Assembly: GCA_964495595.1 (NCBI GenBank)
Contig: CAZBWH010000012.1
Location: 1 to 57,204 of the forward strand
Source of the DNA: CALMFQ01 sp964495595
Lineage (GTDB): Bacteria; Pseudomonadota; Gammaproteobacteria; Burkholderiales; SCOH01
Direction: 5' to 3'
DNA: 57,204 bases
The notes under the pieces are model-generated. The model did not search any database, had not been told where the DNA came from, and worked only from the letters and a program-made list of their open reading frames with translations. This document shows, in pieces, positions 1 to 8,399 of the stretch. The translations under genes and the position numbers were made by a program. Position 1 is the stretch's first letter; each line of letters opens with the position of its first letter.

Positions 1-167
1 GCAGTATCCACGGCCCCCAGCGCGCTGTGCGCCACCTGCTCGCGGTTGGTTTCAGTCAACTGCACCGGCGTAGTGCTGGCCGACGCGGCATTGCCGTCAC
101 CGCCATCGTCACTGTTGCACGCCCCGAGCACCACCACCATTGCCAGCCATGCCTTACCTGTTTTCAT
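1..167 (-). CDS. Putative lipoprotein, N-terminal part only
   Basis: The gene reads leftward off the window edge; only the first 55 or so residues are present. It begins with a short hydrophobic signal (MKTGKAWLAMVVVLGAC) ending in a lipobox LGAC, so Cys17 is the likely lipidated residue. It is followed by an Asp/Gly/Ser/Thr-rich linker. That predicts a membrane-anchored, periplasm-facing lipoprotein. The mature domain is outside the window and no family can be named. It lies 18 bp downstream of the exported protein on the same strand and may be co-transcribed with it. Confidence 0.7.
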   Translation of the reverse strand, partial: MKTGKAWLAMVVVLGACNSDDGGDGNAASASTTPVQLTETNREQVAHSALGAVDT

Positions 168-185
168 GCCACTCTCCCAGAAAAA

Positions 186-968
186 TCAAAACAGCCGTGC
201 CACCGAAAAATGCACCCGCTCCAGCTCCGAATCGGGTTGCCAGACTGACACCGAGCCCACTTGTTGCGCCGGCGAGGCAGCAAACCGCAGCCGCGACCAG
301 CCCAACTGGAGGCGAAACCCCGGCTCAAGCCAAGACACCAGCGCCAGCCGGGGCGACCACTGGCCTCGCGGGCGCAATTGCGGCGAGCGTTCGAAGCCAA
401 ACTCGCCCAGCGCCACATCCACTCGCGTCCAGGCCGGATAATCGACCCCTAGCGCCAATTCCAGCGCAGGCCCCATCGCCAGGCGCACTCCTGCCTGCAG
501 CAAGGCCGTCCGGTACACTTCGGCCTGATCACGGCGCAACAGCGGGTTGGCAATATCCCGTCGCCAACGCAGCAGCTCGGTGCCCACGCCCGTCTGCCAT
601 CCCCGGCCAGCCGGCCACCAGCGGGCCAGTCCGACCGATCCGCCGTGATAGCGGGAATGGGAAAAAACCGTCGCAGTATTCGCCTGGTTGATGCCACGAT
701 ACCCCACTTCACCCAGCCACACCGACGCCGCCCCTTCCCAGCCAGCCAACACCTCGGCGCCCCGCCAGCCAGCTCCCAGCAGCGGCAACTGGCCATCTTC
801 GGCAACGAACCGGCCCTGCTCTTCACGCCACCATTGCTGCTGCAAGCCCAGCTCCAGCCAGCGCTCGGCCAGCGCCAAGCCCGGCCAGAGCAGCACCAGC
901 AGCGGGGCGACGCGCAATTTGCCGCCCGGTTTGCAGCGCGTTTGTTTACAATCCATACCATGATCCAT
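186..968 (-). CDS. Exported envelope protein of unknown function
   Basis: About 260 residues with a signal peptide (hydrophobic core near VAPLLVLLWPGLALA, cleavage after ALA). The mature part is rich in Trp, Gly, Leu and Arg, with alternating patterns such as LELALGVDYPAW and RLQLGWSRLRF, and ends in a Phe (SVARLF). A terminal aromatic and alternating hydrophobic strands suggest an outer-membrane beta-barrel; this is inference and no family was recognised. The start at 968 is chosen because an AAGG-like site lies about 9 bases upstream; Met at 956 is the alternative. The 5' end overlaps the divergent ruvB start by 9 bp. Confidence 0.65.
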   Translation of the reverse strand: MDHGMDCKQTRCKPGGKLRVAPLLVLLWPGLALAERWLELGLQQQWWREEQGRFVAEDGQLPLLGAGWRGAEVLAGWEGAASVWLGEVGYRGINQANTATVFSHSRYHGGSVGLARWWPAGRGWQTGVGTELLRWRRDIANPLLRRDQAEVYRTALLQAGVRLAMGPALELALGVDYPAWTRVDVALGEFGFERSPQLRPRGQWSPRLALVSWLEPGFRLQLGWSRLRFAASPAQQVGSVSVWQPDSELERVHFSVARLF

Positions 969-2033
969 ACCGATAACCTTACCGCTGGCAGCGCCCCCGA
1001 GCGCGTCGTCACCGCTCAGAAACTCTCGGCGCAGGAAGAAGCGCTGGAGCGTGCGCTGCGGCCGAAAATCCTCGACGAGTACGTCGGCCAGGAAAAAGCC
1101 CGCGGCCAGCTGCAGATTTTCATCGAAGCAGCCAAAAAACGCAGCGAGGCGCTCGACCACGTGTTGCTGTTCGGCCCGCCCGGCCTGGGCAAGACCACGT
1201 TGGCGCACATCATCGCCCGCGAGCTGGGGGTCAACCTGCGCCAGACCAGCGGGCCGGTACTGGAGCGCGCTGGCGATCTGGCCGCGCTGCTGACCAATCT
1301 GGAGCCGCACGATGTGCTGTTCATCGACGAAATCCACCGACTCAGCCCGGTAGTGGAGGAGATTCTCTACCCGGCGCTGGAAGATTTCCAGCTCGACATC
1401 ATGATCGGCGAAGGTCCGGCGGCGCGCTCGGTCAAACTCGACCTGCCCCCGTTCACCCTGGTCGGCGCCACCACCCGCGCCGGCATGCTCACCAACCCGC
1501 TGCGCGACCGCTTCGGCATCGTTGCCCGGCTGGAGTTCTACACCCCGGCCGAGCTGCAGAAAATCGTCAGTCGATCGGCCAGCCTGCTGAATGTGCATAT
1601 CGACGACGATGGCGCGTTCGAAGTTGCCAAACGCTCACGCGGCACCCCACGCATCGCCAACCGCCTGCTGCGCCGGGTACGCGACTACGCCGAAGTCAAG
1701 GCCGATGGCAAGGTCAGCAAAGCCATCGCCGATGCCGCGCTGCAGATGCTGGATGTCGATCATGCCGGGCTCGACCTGATGGATCGCAAACTGCTGTCCG
1801 CCATCCTGCACAAATTCGGCGGCGGCCCGGTCGGCCTGGACAACGTCGGCGCAGCCATCGGTGAAAGCACCGACACCATCGAAGACGTACTGGAGCCCTA
1901 CCTGATCCAGCAGGGCCTGCTGCAGCGCACCCCGCGCGGCCGGATGGCGACCTTTTCCACCTACCAGCATTTTGGCCTCAACGCTCCGGAAGCAGTCCGC
2001 ACACCGGATCTGTGGGGCGGCAGCCAGCCCTGA
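960..2033 (+). CDS. ruvB: Holliday junction branch migration helicase RuvB
   Basis: RuvB is the AAA+ motor that, with RuvA and RuvC, drives branch migration of Holliday junctions in recombinational repair. The 357-residue product has Walker A GPPGLGKT at residues 72-79, Walker B LFIDEIHRL at 120-128, the sensor-1 stretch GATTRAG at 169-175, and the C-terminal winged-helix region ending in RTPRGRMATFSTYQHFGL. Length is slightly above the usual 335-350. The Met at 960 gives an N-terminus like that of related RuvB proteins, but no Shine-Dalgarno is visible; a TACAAT hexamer at 947-952 lies only 7 bases upstream. ruvA and ruvC are not adjacent. Family assignment is secure. Confidence 0.97.
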   Translation: MIHTDNLTAGSAPERVVTAQKLSAQEEALERALRPKILDEYVGQEKARGQLQIFIEAAKKRSEALDHVLLFGPPGLGKTTLAHIIARELGVNLRQTSGPVLERAGDLAALLTNLEPHDVLFIDEIHRLSPVVEEILYPALEDFQLDIMIGEGPAARSVKLDLPPFTLVGATTRAGMLTNPLRDRFGIVARLEFYTPAELQKIVSRSASLLNVHIDDDGAFEVAKRSRGTPRIANRLLRRVRDYAEVKADGKVSKAIADAALQMLDVDHAGLDLMDRKLLSAILHKFGGGPVGLDNVGAAIGESTDTIEDVLEPYLIQQGLLQRTPRGRMATFSTYQHFGLNAPEAVRTPDLWGGSQP

Positions 2034-2044
2034 GAAATTGAATC

Positions 2045-2242
2045 ATGGCTCAACCCACCTACGACGCCAAACCCGCGTCTGCTCGCGAGCTGCCCGAGCC
2101 GGCCGATGACATCGTCGAACTCACCCCGCCCCCAGAGCCCACCCCGGAAGAACGCCACCGGCAGATGATGCTGATGCTGCACACCATCAAACTGATCACG
2201 GCACTTATCCTGCTACCGATCATTCTGTTCAAGGTGTTGTAA
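2045..2242 (+). CDS. Small single-span membrane protein, unknown
   Basis: A 65-residue protein 11 bp after ruvB in the same direction. The first half is hydrophilic and Pro/Glu-rich (ELTPPPEPTPEER); the C-terminus is one hydrophobic segment (IKLITALILLPIILFKVL) ending at the last residue, so it looks tail-anchored with the N-terminus in the cytoplasm. I do not recognise a family. Its spacing suggests co-transcription with ruvB. The ribosome site is weak (TGAGAAATTG). Confidence 0.6.
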   Translation: MAQPTYDAKPASARELPEPADDIVELTPPPEPTPEERHRQMMLMLHTIKLITALILLPIILFKVL

Positions 2243-2348
2243 ATCTGCCCGGCCAACGCCGGTCATATATTCGCTTTGGCTTCCATTGCGGTCTTTTTGC
2301 CGCTGCAGCGGTATCATATGCAGCCTGATCCGATTCTGCAGACCTGCC

Positions 2349-3023
2349 GTGAACCACGCCCAAGACCTCTCCATGTGGAGCCTGATTGCCAACGCCAGCA
2401 TCGTCGTCCAGCTGGTCATGCTGGTGTTGCTGCTGGCTTCGTTCATTTCCTGGTGGCACATCTTTACCAAGGTGTTCAGCATCAAGAAGGCCGTGCAACA
2501 CACGCTGGCCTTTGAAAGCCGCTTCTGGAGCGGCAGCGACCTGGCCAGACTGTACGATGAAATCGCCGGCACCGGCAGCATTGCGCTGGAGCGGATTTTC
2601 GAATCCGGTTTTGCCGAATACCTGAAGCAGCGCCGGCAGCCCAACGCCGATCATGGCATGGTGATGGAAAGCACCCGCCGGGCGATGAAGGCTGCGTCGC
2701 AACGCGAACTGGATCAGCTGGATGCGCATCTGGCGTTTCTGGCCACGGTCGGATCGGTCAGCCCGTATATCGGCCTGTTCGGCACTGTCTGGGGGATCAT
2801 GAATTCATTCCGTGCACTGGGCAATGTCGGCCAGGCAACGCTGGCGCACGTCGCGCCGGGCATCGCCGAAGCCTTGGTGGCGACTGCCATCGGCCTGTTT
2901 GCCGCCATTCCGGCAGTCATTGCCTACAACCGATTCGCCAGCGACATCGACCGCCTCTCGGGCCGCTTCGACACCTTCGTCGAAGAGTTTTCCAACATCC
3001 TGCAACGCCAGGGGTCGCACTGA
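2349..3023 (+). CDS. tolQ: Tol-Pal system inner-membrane protein TolQ
   Basis: TolQ forms, with TolR, the proton-driven stator that energises TolA during outer-membrane constriction at division. The product has 224 residues with an N-terminal membrane segment (residues about 12-37), a cytoplasmic loop, and two later spans, the first carrying the conserved GSVSPYIGLFGTVWGI and the second ATAIGLFAAIPAVIAYN. A GTG at 2349 (GTGAACCACGCC) is chosen since it gives the usual short N-terminus; upstream in-frame residues are Cys/Arg-rich and untypical. It opens the tolQRAB-pal-cpoB run. The thioesterase gene ybgC, which often precedes tolQ, is absent here. Confidence 0.96.
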   Translation: MNHAQDLSMWSLIANASIVVQLVMLVLLLASFISWWHIFTKVFSIKKAVQHTLAFESRFWSGSDLARLYDEIAGTGSIALERIFESGFAEYLKQRRQPNADHGMVMESTRRAMKAASQRELDQLDAHLAFLATVGSVSPYIGLFGTVWGIMNSFRALGNVGQATLAHVAPGIAEALVATAIGLFAAIPAVIAYNRFASDIDRLSGRFDTFVEEFSNILQRQGSH

Positions 3024-3436
3024 TGCGCAACCGCCGCCGTGCCATGGCACAGATGAACGTGGTGCCGTACATCGACGTGATGCTGGTATTGCTGGTGATT
3101 TTCATGGTCGCCGCACCGATGATGCAGCCGGGAGTGGTCAACCTGCCGCAGGTCGGCAAGGCCGAATCGGCCCCGGCCAGCCCGCTGGAAATCACCATCA
3201 GCGCGGCTGGCGACTACAGCCTGCGTGATCCGCAGGACAAACGTACCGAAGCCAGGCTGGGCCTGGCTGAGCTGATCGGAAAAGTGAAGCAGTCGCTGGC
3301 CGGCGACAGCAATCGGCCGGTGGTAATTTCTGCTGATAAATCAGTGCGGTACGAAAAAGTTATGCTGGTAATGGATCGGTTGCAGCGCGAGCAGGTCGCC
3401 CGGGTCGGCCTGCTGGTCAAGCCGCAGGGCAAATGA
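3023..3436 (+). CDS. tolR: Tol-Pal system protein TolR
   Basis: A 137-residue ExbD/TolR-family protein: a short cytoplasmic N-terminus, one membrane helix (YIDVMLVLLVIFMVAAPMM) that includes the conserved Asp of the proton path, and a periplasmic domain with the family's VVISADKSVRYEKVM element. Its ATG shares one base with the tolQ stop (TGATG), indicating translational coupling and matched synthesis of the stator subunits. Confidence 0.96.
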   Translation: MRNRRRAMAQMNVVPYIDVMLVLLVIFMVAAPMMQPGVVNLPQVGKAESAPASPLEITISAAGDYSLRDPQDKRTEARLGLAELIGKVKQSLAGDSNRPVVISADKSVRYEKVMLVMDRLQREQVARVGLLVKPQGK

Positions 3437-4242
3437 ATACGCTGCTGTTGTCGCAACCAGAGCGAGGTGAACGACGAGGACTGGCACTGCTGCTGGCCGG
3501 CGGCGTTCATCTGGCACTGCTGCTGTTGCTGGTATTCGGCCTGCAATGGCAGGTCAAGCCCGACGAACCGGTTGCCGTTGAGCTGTGGGCGTCGCTGCCG
3601 CAGCCCAGCCGGCCTGAAATCAGGCCCGCCATAGCTAAGCCCGAACAGCCCTCCAGGCCGGCCCCCAAACCTCGCCTGCAGCCGGAGCCGGAGCCGGCCC
3701 CGGTCAAACAACCCGACATTGCCGTCCAGCAGGCCAAGCCGAAGCCGCAGCCCAGGCGCGACCCCAAAGCCGAACCTGAGCCGCCGAAAGCCAAACCCAA
3801 ACTGGAGCCGGAGCCAACAGCGCCAGCCGAACCGAAACCTGAAGCCAGGCCCAAGCCGGTAAACCGCGCTGCCGAACTGGCCAGACTGGCCGAAGAATTC
3901 AGCAGCAGTGTCAGCCCTGCTCCGACCGTCAAGCCCGGCCAGGCCGCAGCCAACGCAGCAGCCAAGGCGGCAGCAGACTACACGGGAGTACTGGTCGATC
4001 GCATCCAGCGCAATGTCGTGCCGCCGGCCGACTCCAAGGTGAATCACAGCGCGGTATTCGAAGTGACCCTGCTGCCCAGCATGGAAGTCCTGCGGGCGGT
4101 GAAACGCCGCAGCAGCGGCAACCCGGCCTACGACGATGCAGTGGAACGGGCCATCCTGAAAACGTCGCCATTCCCGCCATTGCCTGAAGGGCTGGCGTTT
4201 CGCGACTTCAGAAGCATCGTGATGGAATTCCGACCGGAGTAA
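3433..4242 (+). CDS. tolA: Tol-Pal system envelope-spanning protein TolA
   Basis: TolA links the TolQR motor in the inner membrane to TolB/Pal at the outer membrane. The 269 residues show the three parts expected: an N-terminal membrane anchor (about 17-37), a long low-complexity Pro/Lys/Glu/Ala domain II (about 50-150, with many KPEPEP-type repeats), and a C-terminal globular domain (about 175-269) of the TonB/TolA C fold containing GNPAYDDAVERAI. The start overlaps the tolR stop (ATGA). The Pro-rich linker differs from the Ala/Lys helix of enteric TolA, as is common in betaproteobacteria. Confidence 0.93.
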   Translation: MNTLLLSQPERGERRGLALLLAGGVHLALLLLLVFGLQWQVKPDEPVAVELWASLPQPSRPEIRPAIAKPEQPSRPAPKPRLQPEPEPAPVKQPDIAVQQAKPKPQPRRDPKAEPEPPKAKPKLEPEPTAPAEPKPEARPKPVNRAAELARLAEEFSSSVSPAPTVKPGQAAANAAAKAAADYTGVLVDRIQRNVVPPADSKVNHSAVFEVTLLPSMEVLRAVKRRSSGNPAYDDAVERAILKTSPFPPLPEGLAFRDFRSIVMEFRPE

Positions 4243-4270
4243 TCGCCGGGGAACCTTTTTCCGGTTTTTT
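4236..4270 (+). terminator. Weak hairpin plus T-run between tolA and tolB
   Basis: After the tolA stop there is an imperfect GC-rich stem (CCGGGGAA against TTCCGG with a bulge) followed by six T residues. It could act as a partial terminator that tunes tolB-pal expression relative to tolQRA. The stem is short and the call is tentative. Confidence 0.3.
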
Positions 4271-4288
4271 GAATCACTGACAAGACCT

Positions 4289-5548
4289 ATGCAAACCCTA
4301 CAGAGATACCTGACCCTGCTGGCCGTGATGCTGCTTGGCATGACAGCGCAGGCCCAGATGAGCATCGAAATCGTCACCAGCGGCAGCAAACCGATCCCGA
4401 TCGCGGTCGCGCAGTTCGCCAACGACACCCCGGACCTGTCTCCGGTCATCAAGGCCGACCTGCTGCGCAGCGGATTGTTCCGTCTGATCGAAACCAGCGA
4501 CGTACGGCCACAGCCGACCGATGCCACCCTGGTTAATCATGCCGAATGGCAGGAGCGTGGTGCCGATGCCCTGGCCGTCGGCTCGGTCAATCCGCAGCCG
4601 GATGGCACGCTCAAGATCCATTTCCGGCTCTACGACCCGGTACGCAAATCCCAGTTGGCCGGGCTGAGTTACGCGGTTCGCCCGTCACAACTGCGCGCCA
4701 CCGCCCACCGGATCGCCGATGTAATCTACGAAAAGCTGACCGGCGACAAGGGCATTTTCTCTACCCGGCTGGCGTATGTGCTGAAGCAGGGCAAGCGTTA
4801 TCAATTGCAGGTATCCGATGCTGATGGCGAAAACGCCCAGTCGATCGTCACCTCGAACGAACCGATCATTTCACCGCGCTGGTCGCGGGACGGACGCAAG
4901 CTGGCCTATGTATCGTACGAGCAGAAAAAGCCGATTGTTTACGCACACGAAGTCGCCACCAACAAACGACGGGTGGTAGCCGGCTTCAAAGGTAGCAACA
5001 GCGCACCTGCGTGGGCACCCGATGGCAGCGGCATGGCGGTCGTGCTGACCAAGGACGGCCAGTCACAGATATACCGCATCGACCTGGCCACCGGCGACGC
5101 TACCCGGCTGACCCGCAGCAGCGGGATCGATACCGAGCCGGATTACTCGCCCGACGGACGCCAGATCGTCTTCCTGTCCGACCGCGGCGGCAGCCCGCAG
5201 ATTTACCTGATGCCGGCCAGCGGCGGCGAAGCCAGACGACTGACATTCGACTGCAGTTACTGTGTCTCGCCCCGTTTCAGCCCCGATGGACGCAGCATTA
5301 CCTACATCCGGCGCGACAACGGCCGCTTCCAGGTTGCTATAATGGACCTGGCTTCCGGAGTGAGTACGACACTTTCCGAAACGGCCAACGATGAATCGCC
5401 GTCATTTTCGCCCAACGGCAAAATGATCCTCTATGCGACAGAACTGGGTGGACGCGGCGCGCTGGCCGTGGTTTCCAGTGACGGACGCATCCGGCAGCGC
5501 CTGCGGGTACTGAATGGCGAAGTACGCGAACCAGCCTGGGGCTCGTGA
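4289..5548 (+). CDS. tolB: Tol-Pal system beta-propeller protein TolB
   Basis: TolB is the periplasmic protein that binds Pal and is displaced by TolA. The 419 residues begin with a signal peptide (cleavage near AQAQ, residue 22), then the N-terminal alpha/beta domain (about 25-140). The six-bladed propeller follows, with repeated WSxDGxxLAY-like blades: SPRWSRDGRKLAYVS, APAWAPDGSGMAVV, EPDYSPDGRQIVFLS, SPRFSPDGRSITYI and SPSFSPNGKMILYA. It follows tolA after 46 bp and precedes pal. Confidence 0.97.
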   Translation: MQTLQRYLTLLAVMLLGMTAQAQMSIEIVTSGSKPIPIAVAQFANDTPDLSPVIKADLLRSGLFRLIETSDVRPQPTDATLVNHAEWQERGADALAVGSVNPQPDGTLKIHFRLYDPVRKSQLAGLSYAVRPSQLRATAHRIADVIYEKLTGDKGIFSTRLAYVLKQGKRYQLQVSDADGENAQSIVTSNEPIISPRWSRDGRKLAYVSYEQKKPIVYAHEVATNKRRVVAGFKGSNSAPAWAPDGSGMAVVLTKDGQSQIYRIDLATGDATRLTRSSGIDTEPDYSPDGRQIVFLSDRGGSPQIYLMPASGGEARRLTFDCSYCVSPRFSPDGRSITYIRRDNGRFQVAIMDLASGVSTTLSETANDESPSFSPNGKMILYATELGGRGALAVVSSDGRIRQRLRVLNGEVREPAWGS

Positions 5549-5606
5549 TTCTGCTCCGTGGATTTCTTTCTTTTTTTGACCACCGATCCCACTCAAGGAT
5601 GACACC

Positions 5607-6164
5607 ATGCAAAAACTGATTATTGCCGGCCTGACCGCCAGCCTGCTTGCCGCCTGCTCCAGCACCAAGGAACCGGCTCCGGTCGAATCCCGCACCGCAA
5701 CACCGACCGCCAGCAGCACGACTGCCGACCTGAGCGCCCCGGCAAGCCAGACGGCCCCTGTGTCGCCCTCGGCGCCGACTGCATCGGCACTGGCTCCGCA
5801 TCTGGACCCAGCCAACAAGCTGTCCACCGACCGTTCGGTCTATTTCGATTTCGACCAGTACGTTGTAAAAGATGAGTTCCGCAATACCGTCGAAAGCCAC
5901 GCCAAATACCTGACTGAAAAGCGTGAGCTGAAAATCAAGATCGAAGGCAACGCCGACGAACGCGGTAGCCGCGAATACAACCTGGCGCTGGGCCAGAAGC
6001 GTGCCGATGCAGTCAAGCGCTCGATGCAGACGCTGGGCGTCACCGAAGCCCAGATCGAAACCACCAGCAATGGCGAAGAAAAGCCCAAGGCCACTGGTTC
6101 GACCGAAGAAGCCTGGGCTCAGAATCGCCGCGCTGACATCATCTACGCAGGTGAAAACAAGTGA
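5607..6164 (+). CDS. pal: Peptidoglycan-associated lipoprotein Pal
   Basis: Pal tethers the outer membrane to peptidoglycan and is the outer-membrane partner of TolB. The product (185 residues) has a lipoprotein signal with lipobox LAAC (Cys17). A long Ser/Thr/Pro/Ala linker to about residue 70 follows, and then an OmpA-C domain carrying SVYFDFDQYVV, the peptidoglycan-binding GNADERGSREYNLALGQKRA and NRRADI. A clear AAGGATGACACC ribosome site precedes the ATG. Confidence 0.97.
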   Translation: MQKLIIAGLTASLLAACSSTKEPAPVESRTATPTASSTTADLSAPASQTAPVSPSAPTASALAPHLDPANKLSTDRSVYFDFDQYVVKDEFRNTVESHAKYLTEKRELKIKIEGNADERGSREYNLALGQKRADAVKRSMQTLGVTEAQIETTSNGEEKPKATGSTEEAWAQNRRADIIYAGENK

Positions 6165-6979
6165 AACGCATCTGCCTGATGCTGCTTGCCGGCCTGGCCG
6201 GCAGCACTGCGCACGCCGGCATCTTTGACGATACCGAAGCGCGCAAGATGATTCTCGAATTGCAAAAGCAGAATCAGGAGCAGGATGCCCGCTACCAGGC
6301 GCTACAAGAGCGCCTGGTCAAGCTGGAAGCGCAGTTCAAGAATCTGCGCCTGATTGACCTGTTCAACCAGCTGGAGGCCACCCGCGACGATGTCAACAAG
6401 TTGCGGGGCCAGCTGGAAGTCCAGACCCACCAGATCGACACCACCCAGAAACGGCAGAAGGACTTCTACGTCGATCTGGATGGTCGCTTGCGCCAACTGG
6501 AGACCAGCAGCACAACCGACAAGGCAGCCGAGCCGGCTAGCGGGCCGACCTCGGCCAATCCAGGCGCCGGCACGGACAAGCCTCCCGTCAGCGATCCGCA
6601 GACTGCCGGCGAAGTCGCCAGCTACGACGTGGCACTCGCCGGCTACAAGACCGGCAAGTACGAAGAGGCCATCCGCAGCTTTTCTGCATTCCTGAAGCAG
6701 TATCCAGAAAGCAAGCTCGCCGCCAACGCACTGTACTGGATCGCCATGTCCCAATCGGCACTGCGCGACTACAAAACCGCCATCAGCACCCAGCAAAAAC
6801 TGCTCAACCTGTTCCCAGACGGCAGCAAGGCGCCGGATGCACTGTTCAATATCGGACAGAACCAGCTGGAGCTGGGCGACAAGAAAGCAGCCCGGAAAAC
6901 CTTCAGCGAGCTGATCACCCGGTTCCCGATTGCCCCGGCCGCCGACAAGGCTCGCCGGCTGGTCAACACACTCAAGTAA
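6161..6979 (+). CDS. cpoB: Cell division coordinator CpoB (YbgF)
   Basis: CpoB couples Tol function to septal peptidoglycan synthesis. The 272-residue product has a signal peptide (cleavage after AHA, about residue 20), an N-terminal coiled coil (about 25-110, rich in LQKQNQEQD and LEAQFKNL heptads) that trimerises in the family, a Pro/Ser/Thr linker, and a C-terminal TPR domain (about 145-272, GKYEEAIRSFSAFLKQYP). Translation starts at GTG 6161, overlapping the pal stop by 4 bp (GTGA), so it is coupled to pal. Confidence 0.93.
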   Translation: MKRICLMLLAGLAGSTAHAGIFDDTEARKMILELQKQNQEQDARYQALQERLVKLEAQFKNLRLIDLFNQLEATRDDVNKLRGQLEVQTHQIDTTQKRQKDFYVDLDGRLRQLETSSTTDKAAEPASGPTSANPGAGTDKPPVSDPQTAGEVASYDVALAGYKTGKYEEAIRSFSAFLKQYPESKLAANALYWIAMSQSALRDYKTAISTQQKLLNLFPDGSKAPDALFNIGQNQLELGDKKAARKTFSELITRFPIAPAADKARRLVNTLK

Positions 6980-6988
6980 GCACTGCCC

Positions 6989-7636
6989 TTGGCTGCCCCT
7001 GTGCTTCGCGTCACCGAGATATTCTATTCTTTGCAAGGCGAGACCAGCCGTGCCGGCTGGCCGACGGTATTCATCCGGCTGACCGGCTGCCCATTGCGCT
7101 GCGGCTATTGCGATAGCGAGTACGCCTTTCATGGCGGGGTCGGCATGCCCGTCGCCGAGATACTGCAAGCCGTGCAGGAGTACGACTGCCCGCTGGTCTG
7201 CGTGACCGGCGGAGAACCACTGGCACAGAAATCCTGCCCGGCTCTGCTGACGGCCTTGTGCGACGCCGGCTATTCAGTATCACTGGAAACCAGCGGCGCG
7301 CTACCGATCGACGGCGTCGACCCGCGGGTTTCCCGAATCGTCGACATCAAAACCCCCGGCTCGGGCGAAGTCGAACGGAACCACTGGGAAAATCTGTCGT
7401 GGCTCACGGCACATGACGAACTCAAGCTGGTGATCTGCCACGAAGGAGATTACCTGTGGGCTCGCAGCGTGGTGATGGACAACAAGCTTTATCAACGCTG
7501 CCCGGTACTTTTTTCTCCGGTGATGGGTGGCATGGCCGCCGCCGATCTGGCCGACCGGATCCTGGCCGACCGGTTACCGGTGCGGTTCCAGATGCAATTG
7601 CACAAGGCACTGTGGGGGAATATTGCAGGAAAATGA
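6989..7636 (+). CDS. queE: 7-carboxy-7-deazaguanine synthase QueE
   Basis: This radical SAM enzyme contracts 6-carboxytetrahydropterin to 7-carboxy-7-deazaguanine, a step to preQ0 and queuosine in tRNA. The 215 residues show the QueE opening VTEIFYSLQGET, the 4Fe-4S cluster motif CPLRCGYC (CX3CX2C, about residues 32-39), the SAM motif VCVTGGEPL and the later DIKTPGSGE. The first usable start is TTG at 6989, 9 bp after cpoB; GTG at 7001 is nearly as good and neither has a strong ribosome site. It is followed directly by queC. Confidence 0.93.
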   Translation: MAAPVLRVTEIFYSLQGETSRAGWPTVFIRLTGCPLRCGYCDSEYAFHGGVGMPVAEILQAVQEYDCPLVCVTGGEPLAQKSCPALLTALCDAGYSVSLETSGALPIDGVDPRVSRIVDIKTPGSGEVERNHWENLSWLTAHDELKLVICHEGDYLWARSVVMDNKLYQRCPVLFSPVMGGMAAADLADRILADRLPVRFQMQLHKALWGNIAGK

Positions 7637-7640
7637 AAAA

Positions 7641-8318
7641 ATGAATCCACGCGCAGTCATCCTCTTGTCCGGCGGACTGGATTCCGCCACGGTACTGGCG
7701 ATTGCCCGTGAACAAGGGTTTCGCTGCTATTGCCTGAGCTTCGATTACGGACAGCGCCACAGCGCCGAACTCGCCGCCGCGGCACGGGTAGCGGCGGCGC
7801 AGTGTGCGGCAGAACACCGGGTTGCCCGCATCGACATAGGTGCGCTGGGAGGCTCCGCACTGACCGATACGCGTATCGAGGTTCCGGTCGATGGCGTCGG
7901 CGCCGGCATCCCGGTCACGTATGTGCCGGCCCGCAACACGATCATGTTGTCTTACGCTCTCGGCTGGGCTGAAGTCCTGGGCGCACAGGACATTTTCGTC
8001 GGGGTCAATGCCGTGGATTATTCCGGCTATCCTGACTGCCGCCCGGAATACATCGCCGCATTCGAGCAAATGGCCAACCTGGCGACCAAGGTAGCGGTTG
8101 AAGGCAAGCCTTTTCACATCCGCGCCCCGCTGATCAACCTGGGCAAGGCCGCGATCATTGCCGAGGGCCACCGTCTTGGCGTCGATTACGCGCTGACCGT
8201 GTCCTGCTACCAGGCCGATCTGGCCGGACTGGCGTGCGGCGTGTGCGACTCATGCCGCTTGCGTCACGCCGGATTTGCAGCGGCAACCCTGCCCGATCCG
8301 ACCCGCTACCGCGGTTGA
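7641..8318 (+). CDS. queC: 7-cyano-7-deazaguanine synthase QueC
   Basis: QueC converts 7-carboxy-7-deazaguanine, ammonia and ATP to preQ0. The 225 residues start with the PP-loop SGGLDSATVL (about 10-19). The substrate region TYVPARNTIMLSYALGWAE follows in the middle, and four Cys bind zinc at the end (CYQADLAGLACGVCDSC). The ATG is 4 bp past queE. Upstream in-frame codons inside queE have no family similarity and are excluded. Confidence 0.97.
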   Translation: MNPRAVILLSGGLDSATVLAIAREQGFRCYCLSFDYGQRHSAELAAAARVAAAQCAAEHRVARIDIGALGGSALTDTRIEVPVDGVGAGIPVTYVPARNTIMLSYALGWAEVLGAQDIFVGVNAVDYSGYPDCRPEYIAAFEQMANLATKVAVEGKPFHIRAPLINLGKAAIIAEGHRLGVDYALTVSCYQADLAGLACGVCDSCRLRHAGFAAATLPDPTRYRG

Positions 8319-8399
8319 TCATCTCCCTGTCACGTTAACGCCGTCAGAATTGACTATGATGGACTTTTGTCCACCATGGTTAACAACGGGAGAAAGCAG

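Noticed and set aside
3214..4527. 437-codon minus-strand open frame across tolR-tolA-tolB
   Set aside because: Gly/Leu/Arg repeats mirror the tolA linker; the plus-strand genes are clear.
8320..8350. Possible Pho box before the PhoD-like gene (CTGTCAC followed by CCGTCAG)
   Set aside because: The two TGTCA-like units are 14 bases apart instead of the 11-base repeat of a Pho box, and the second is poor.
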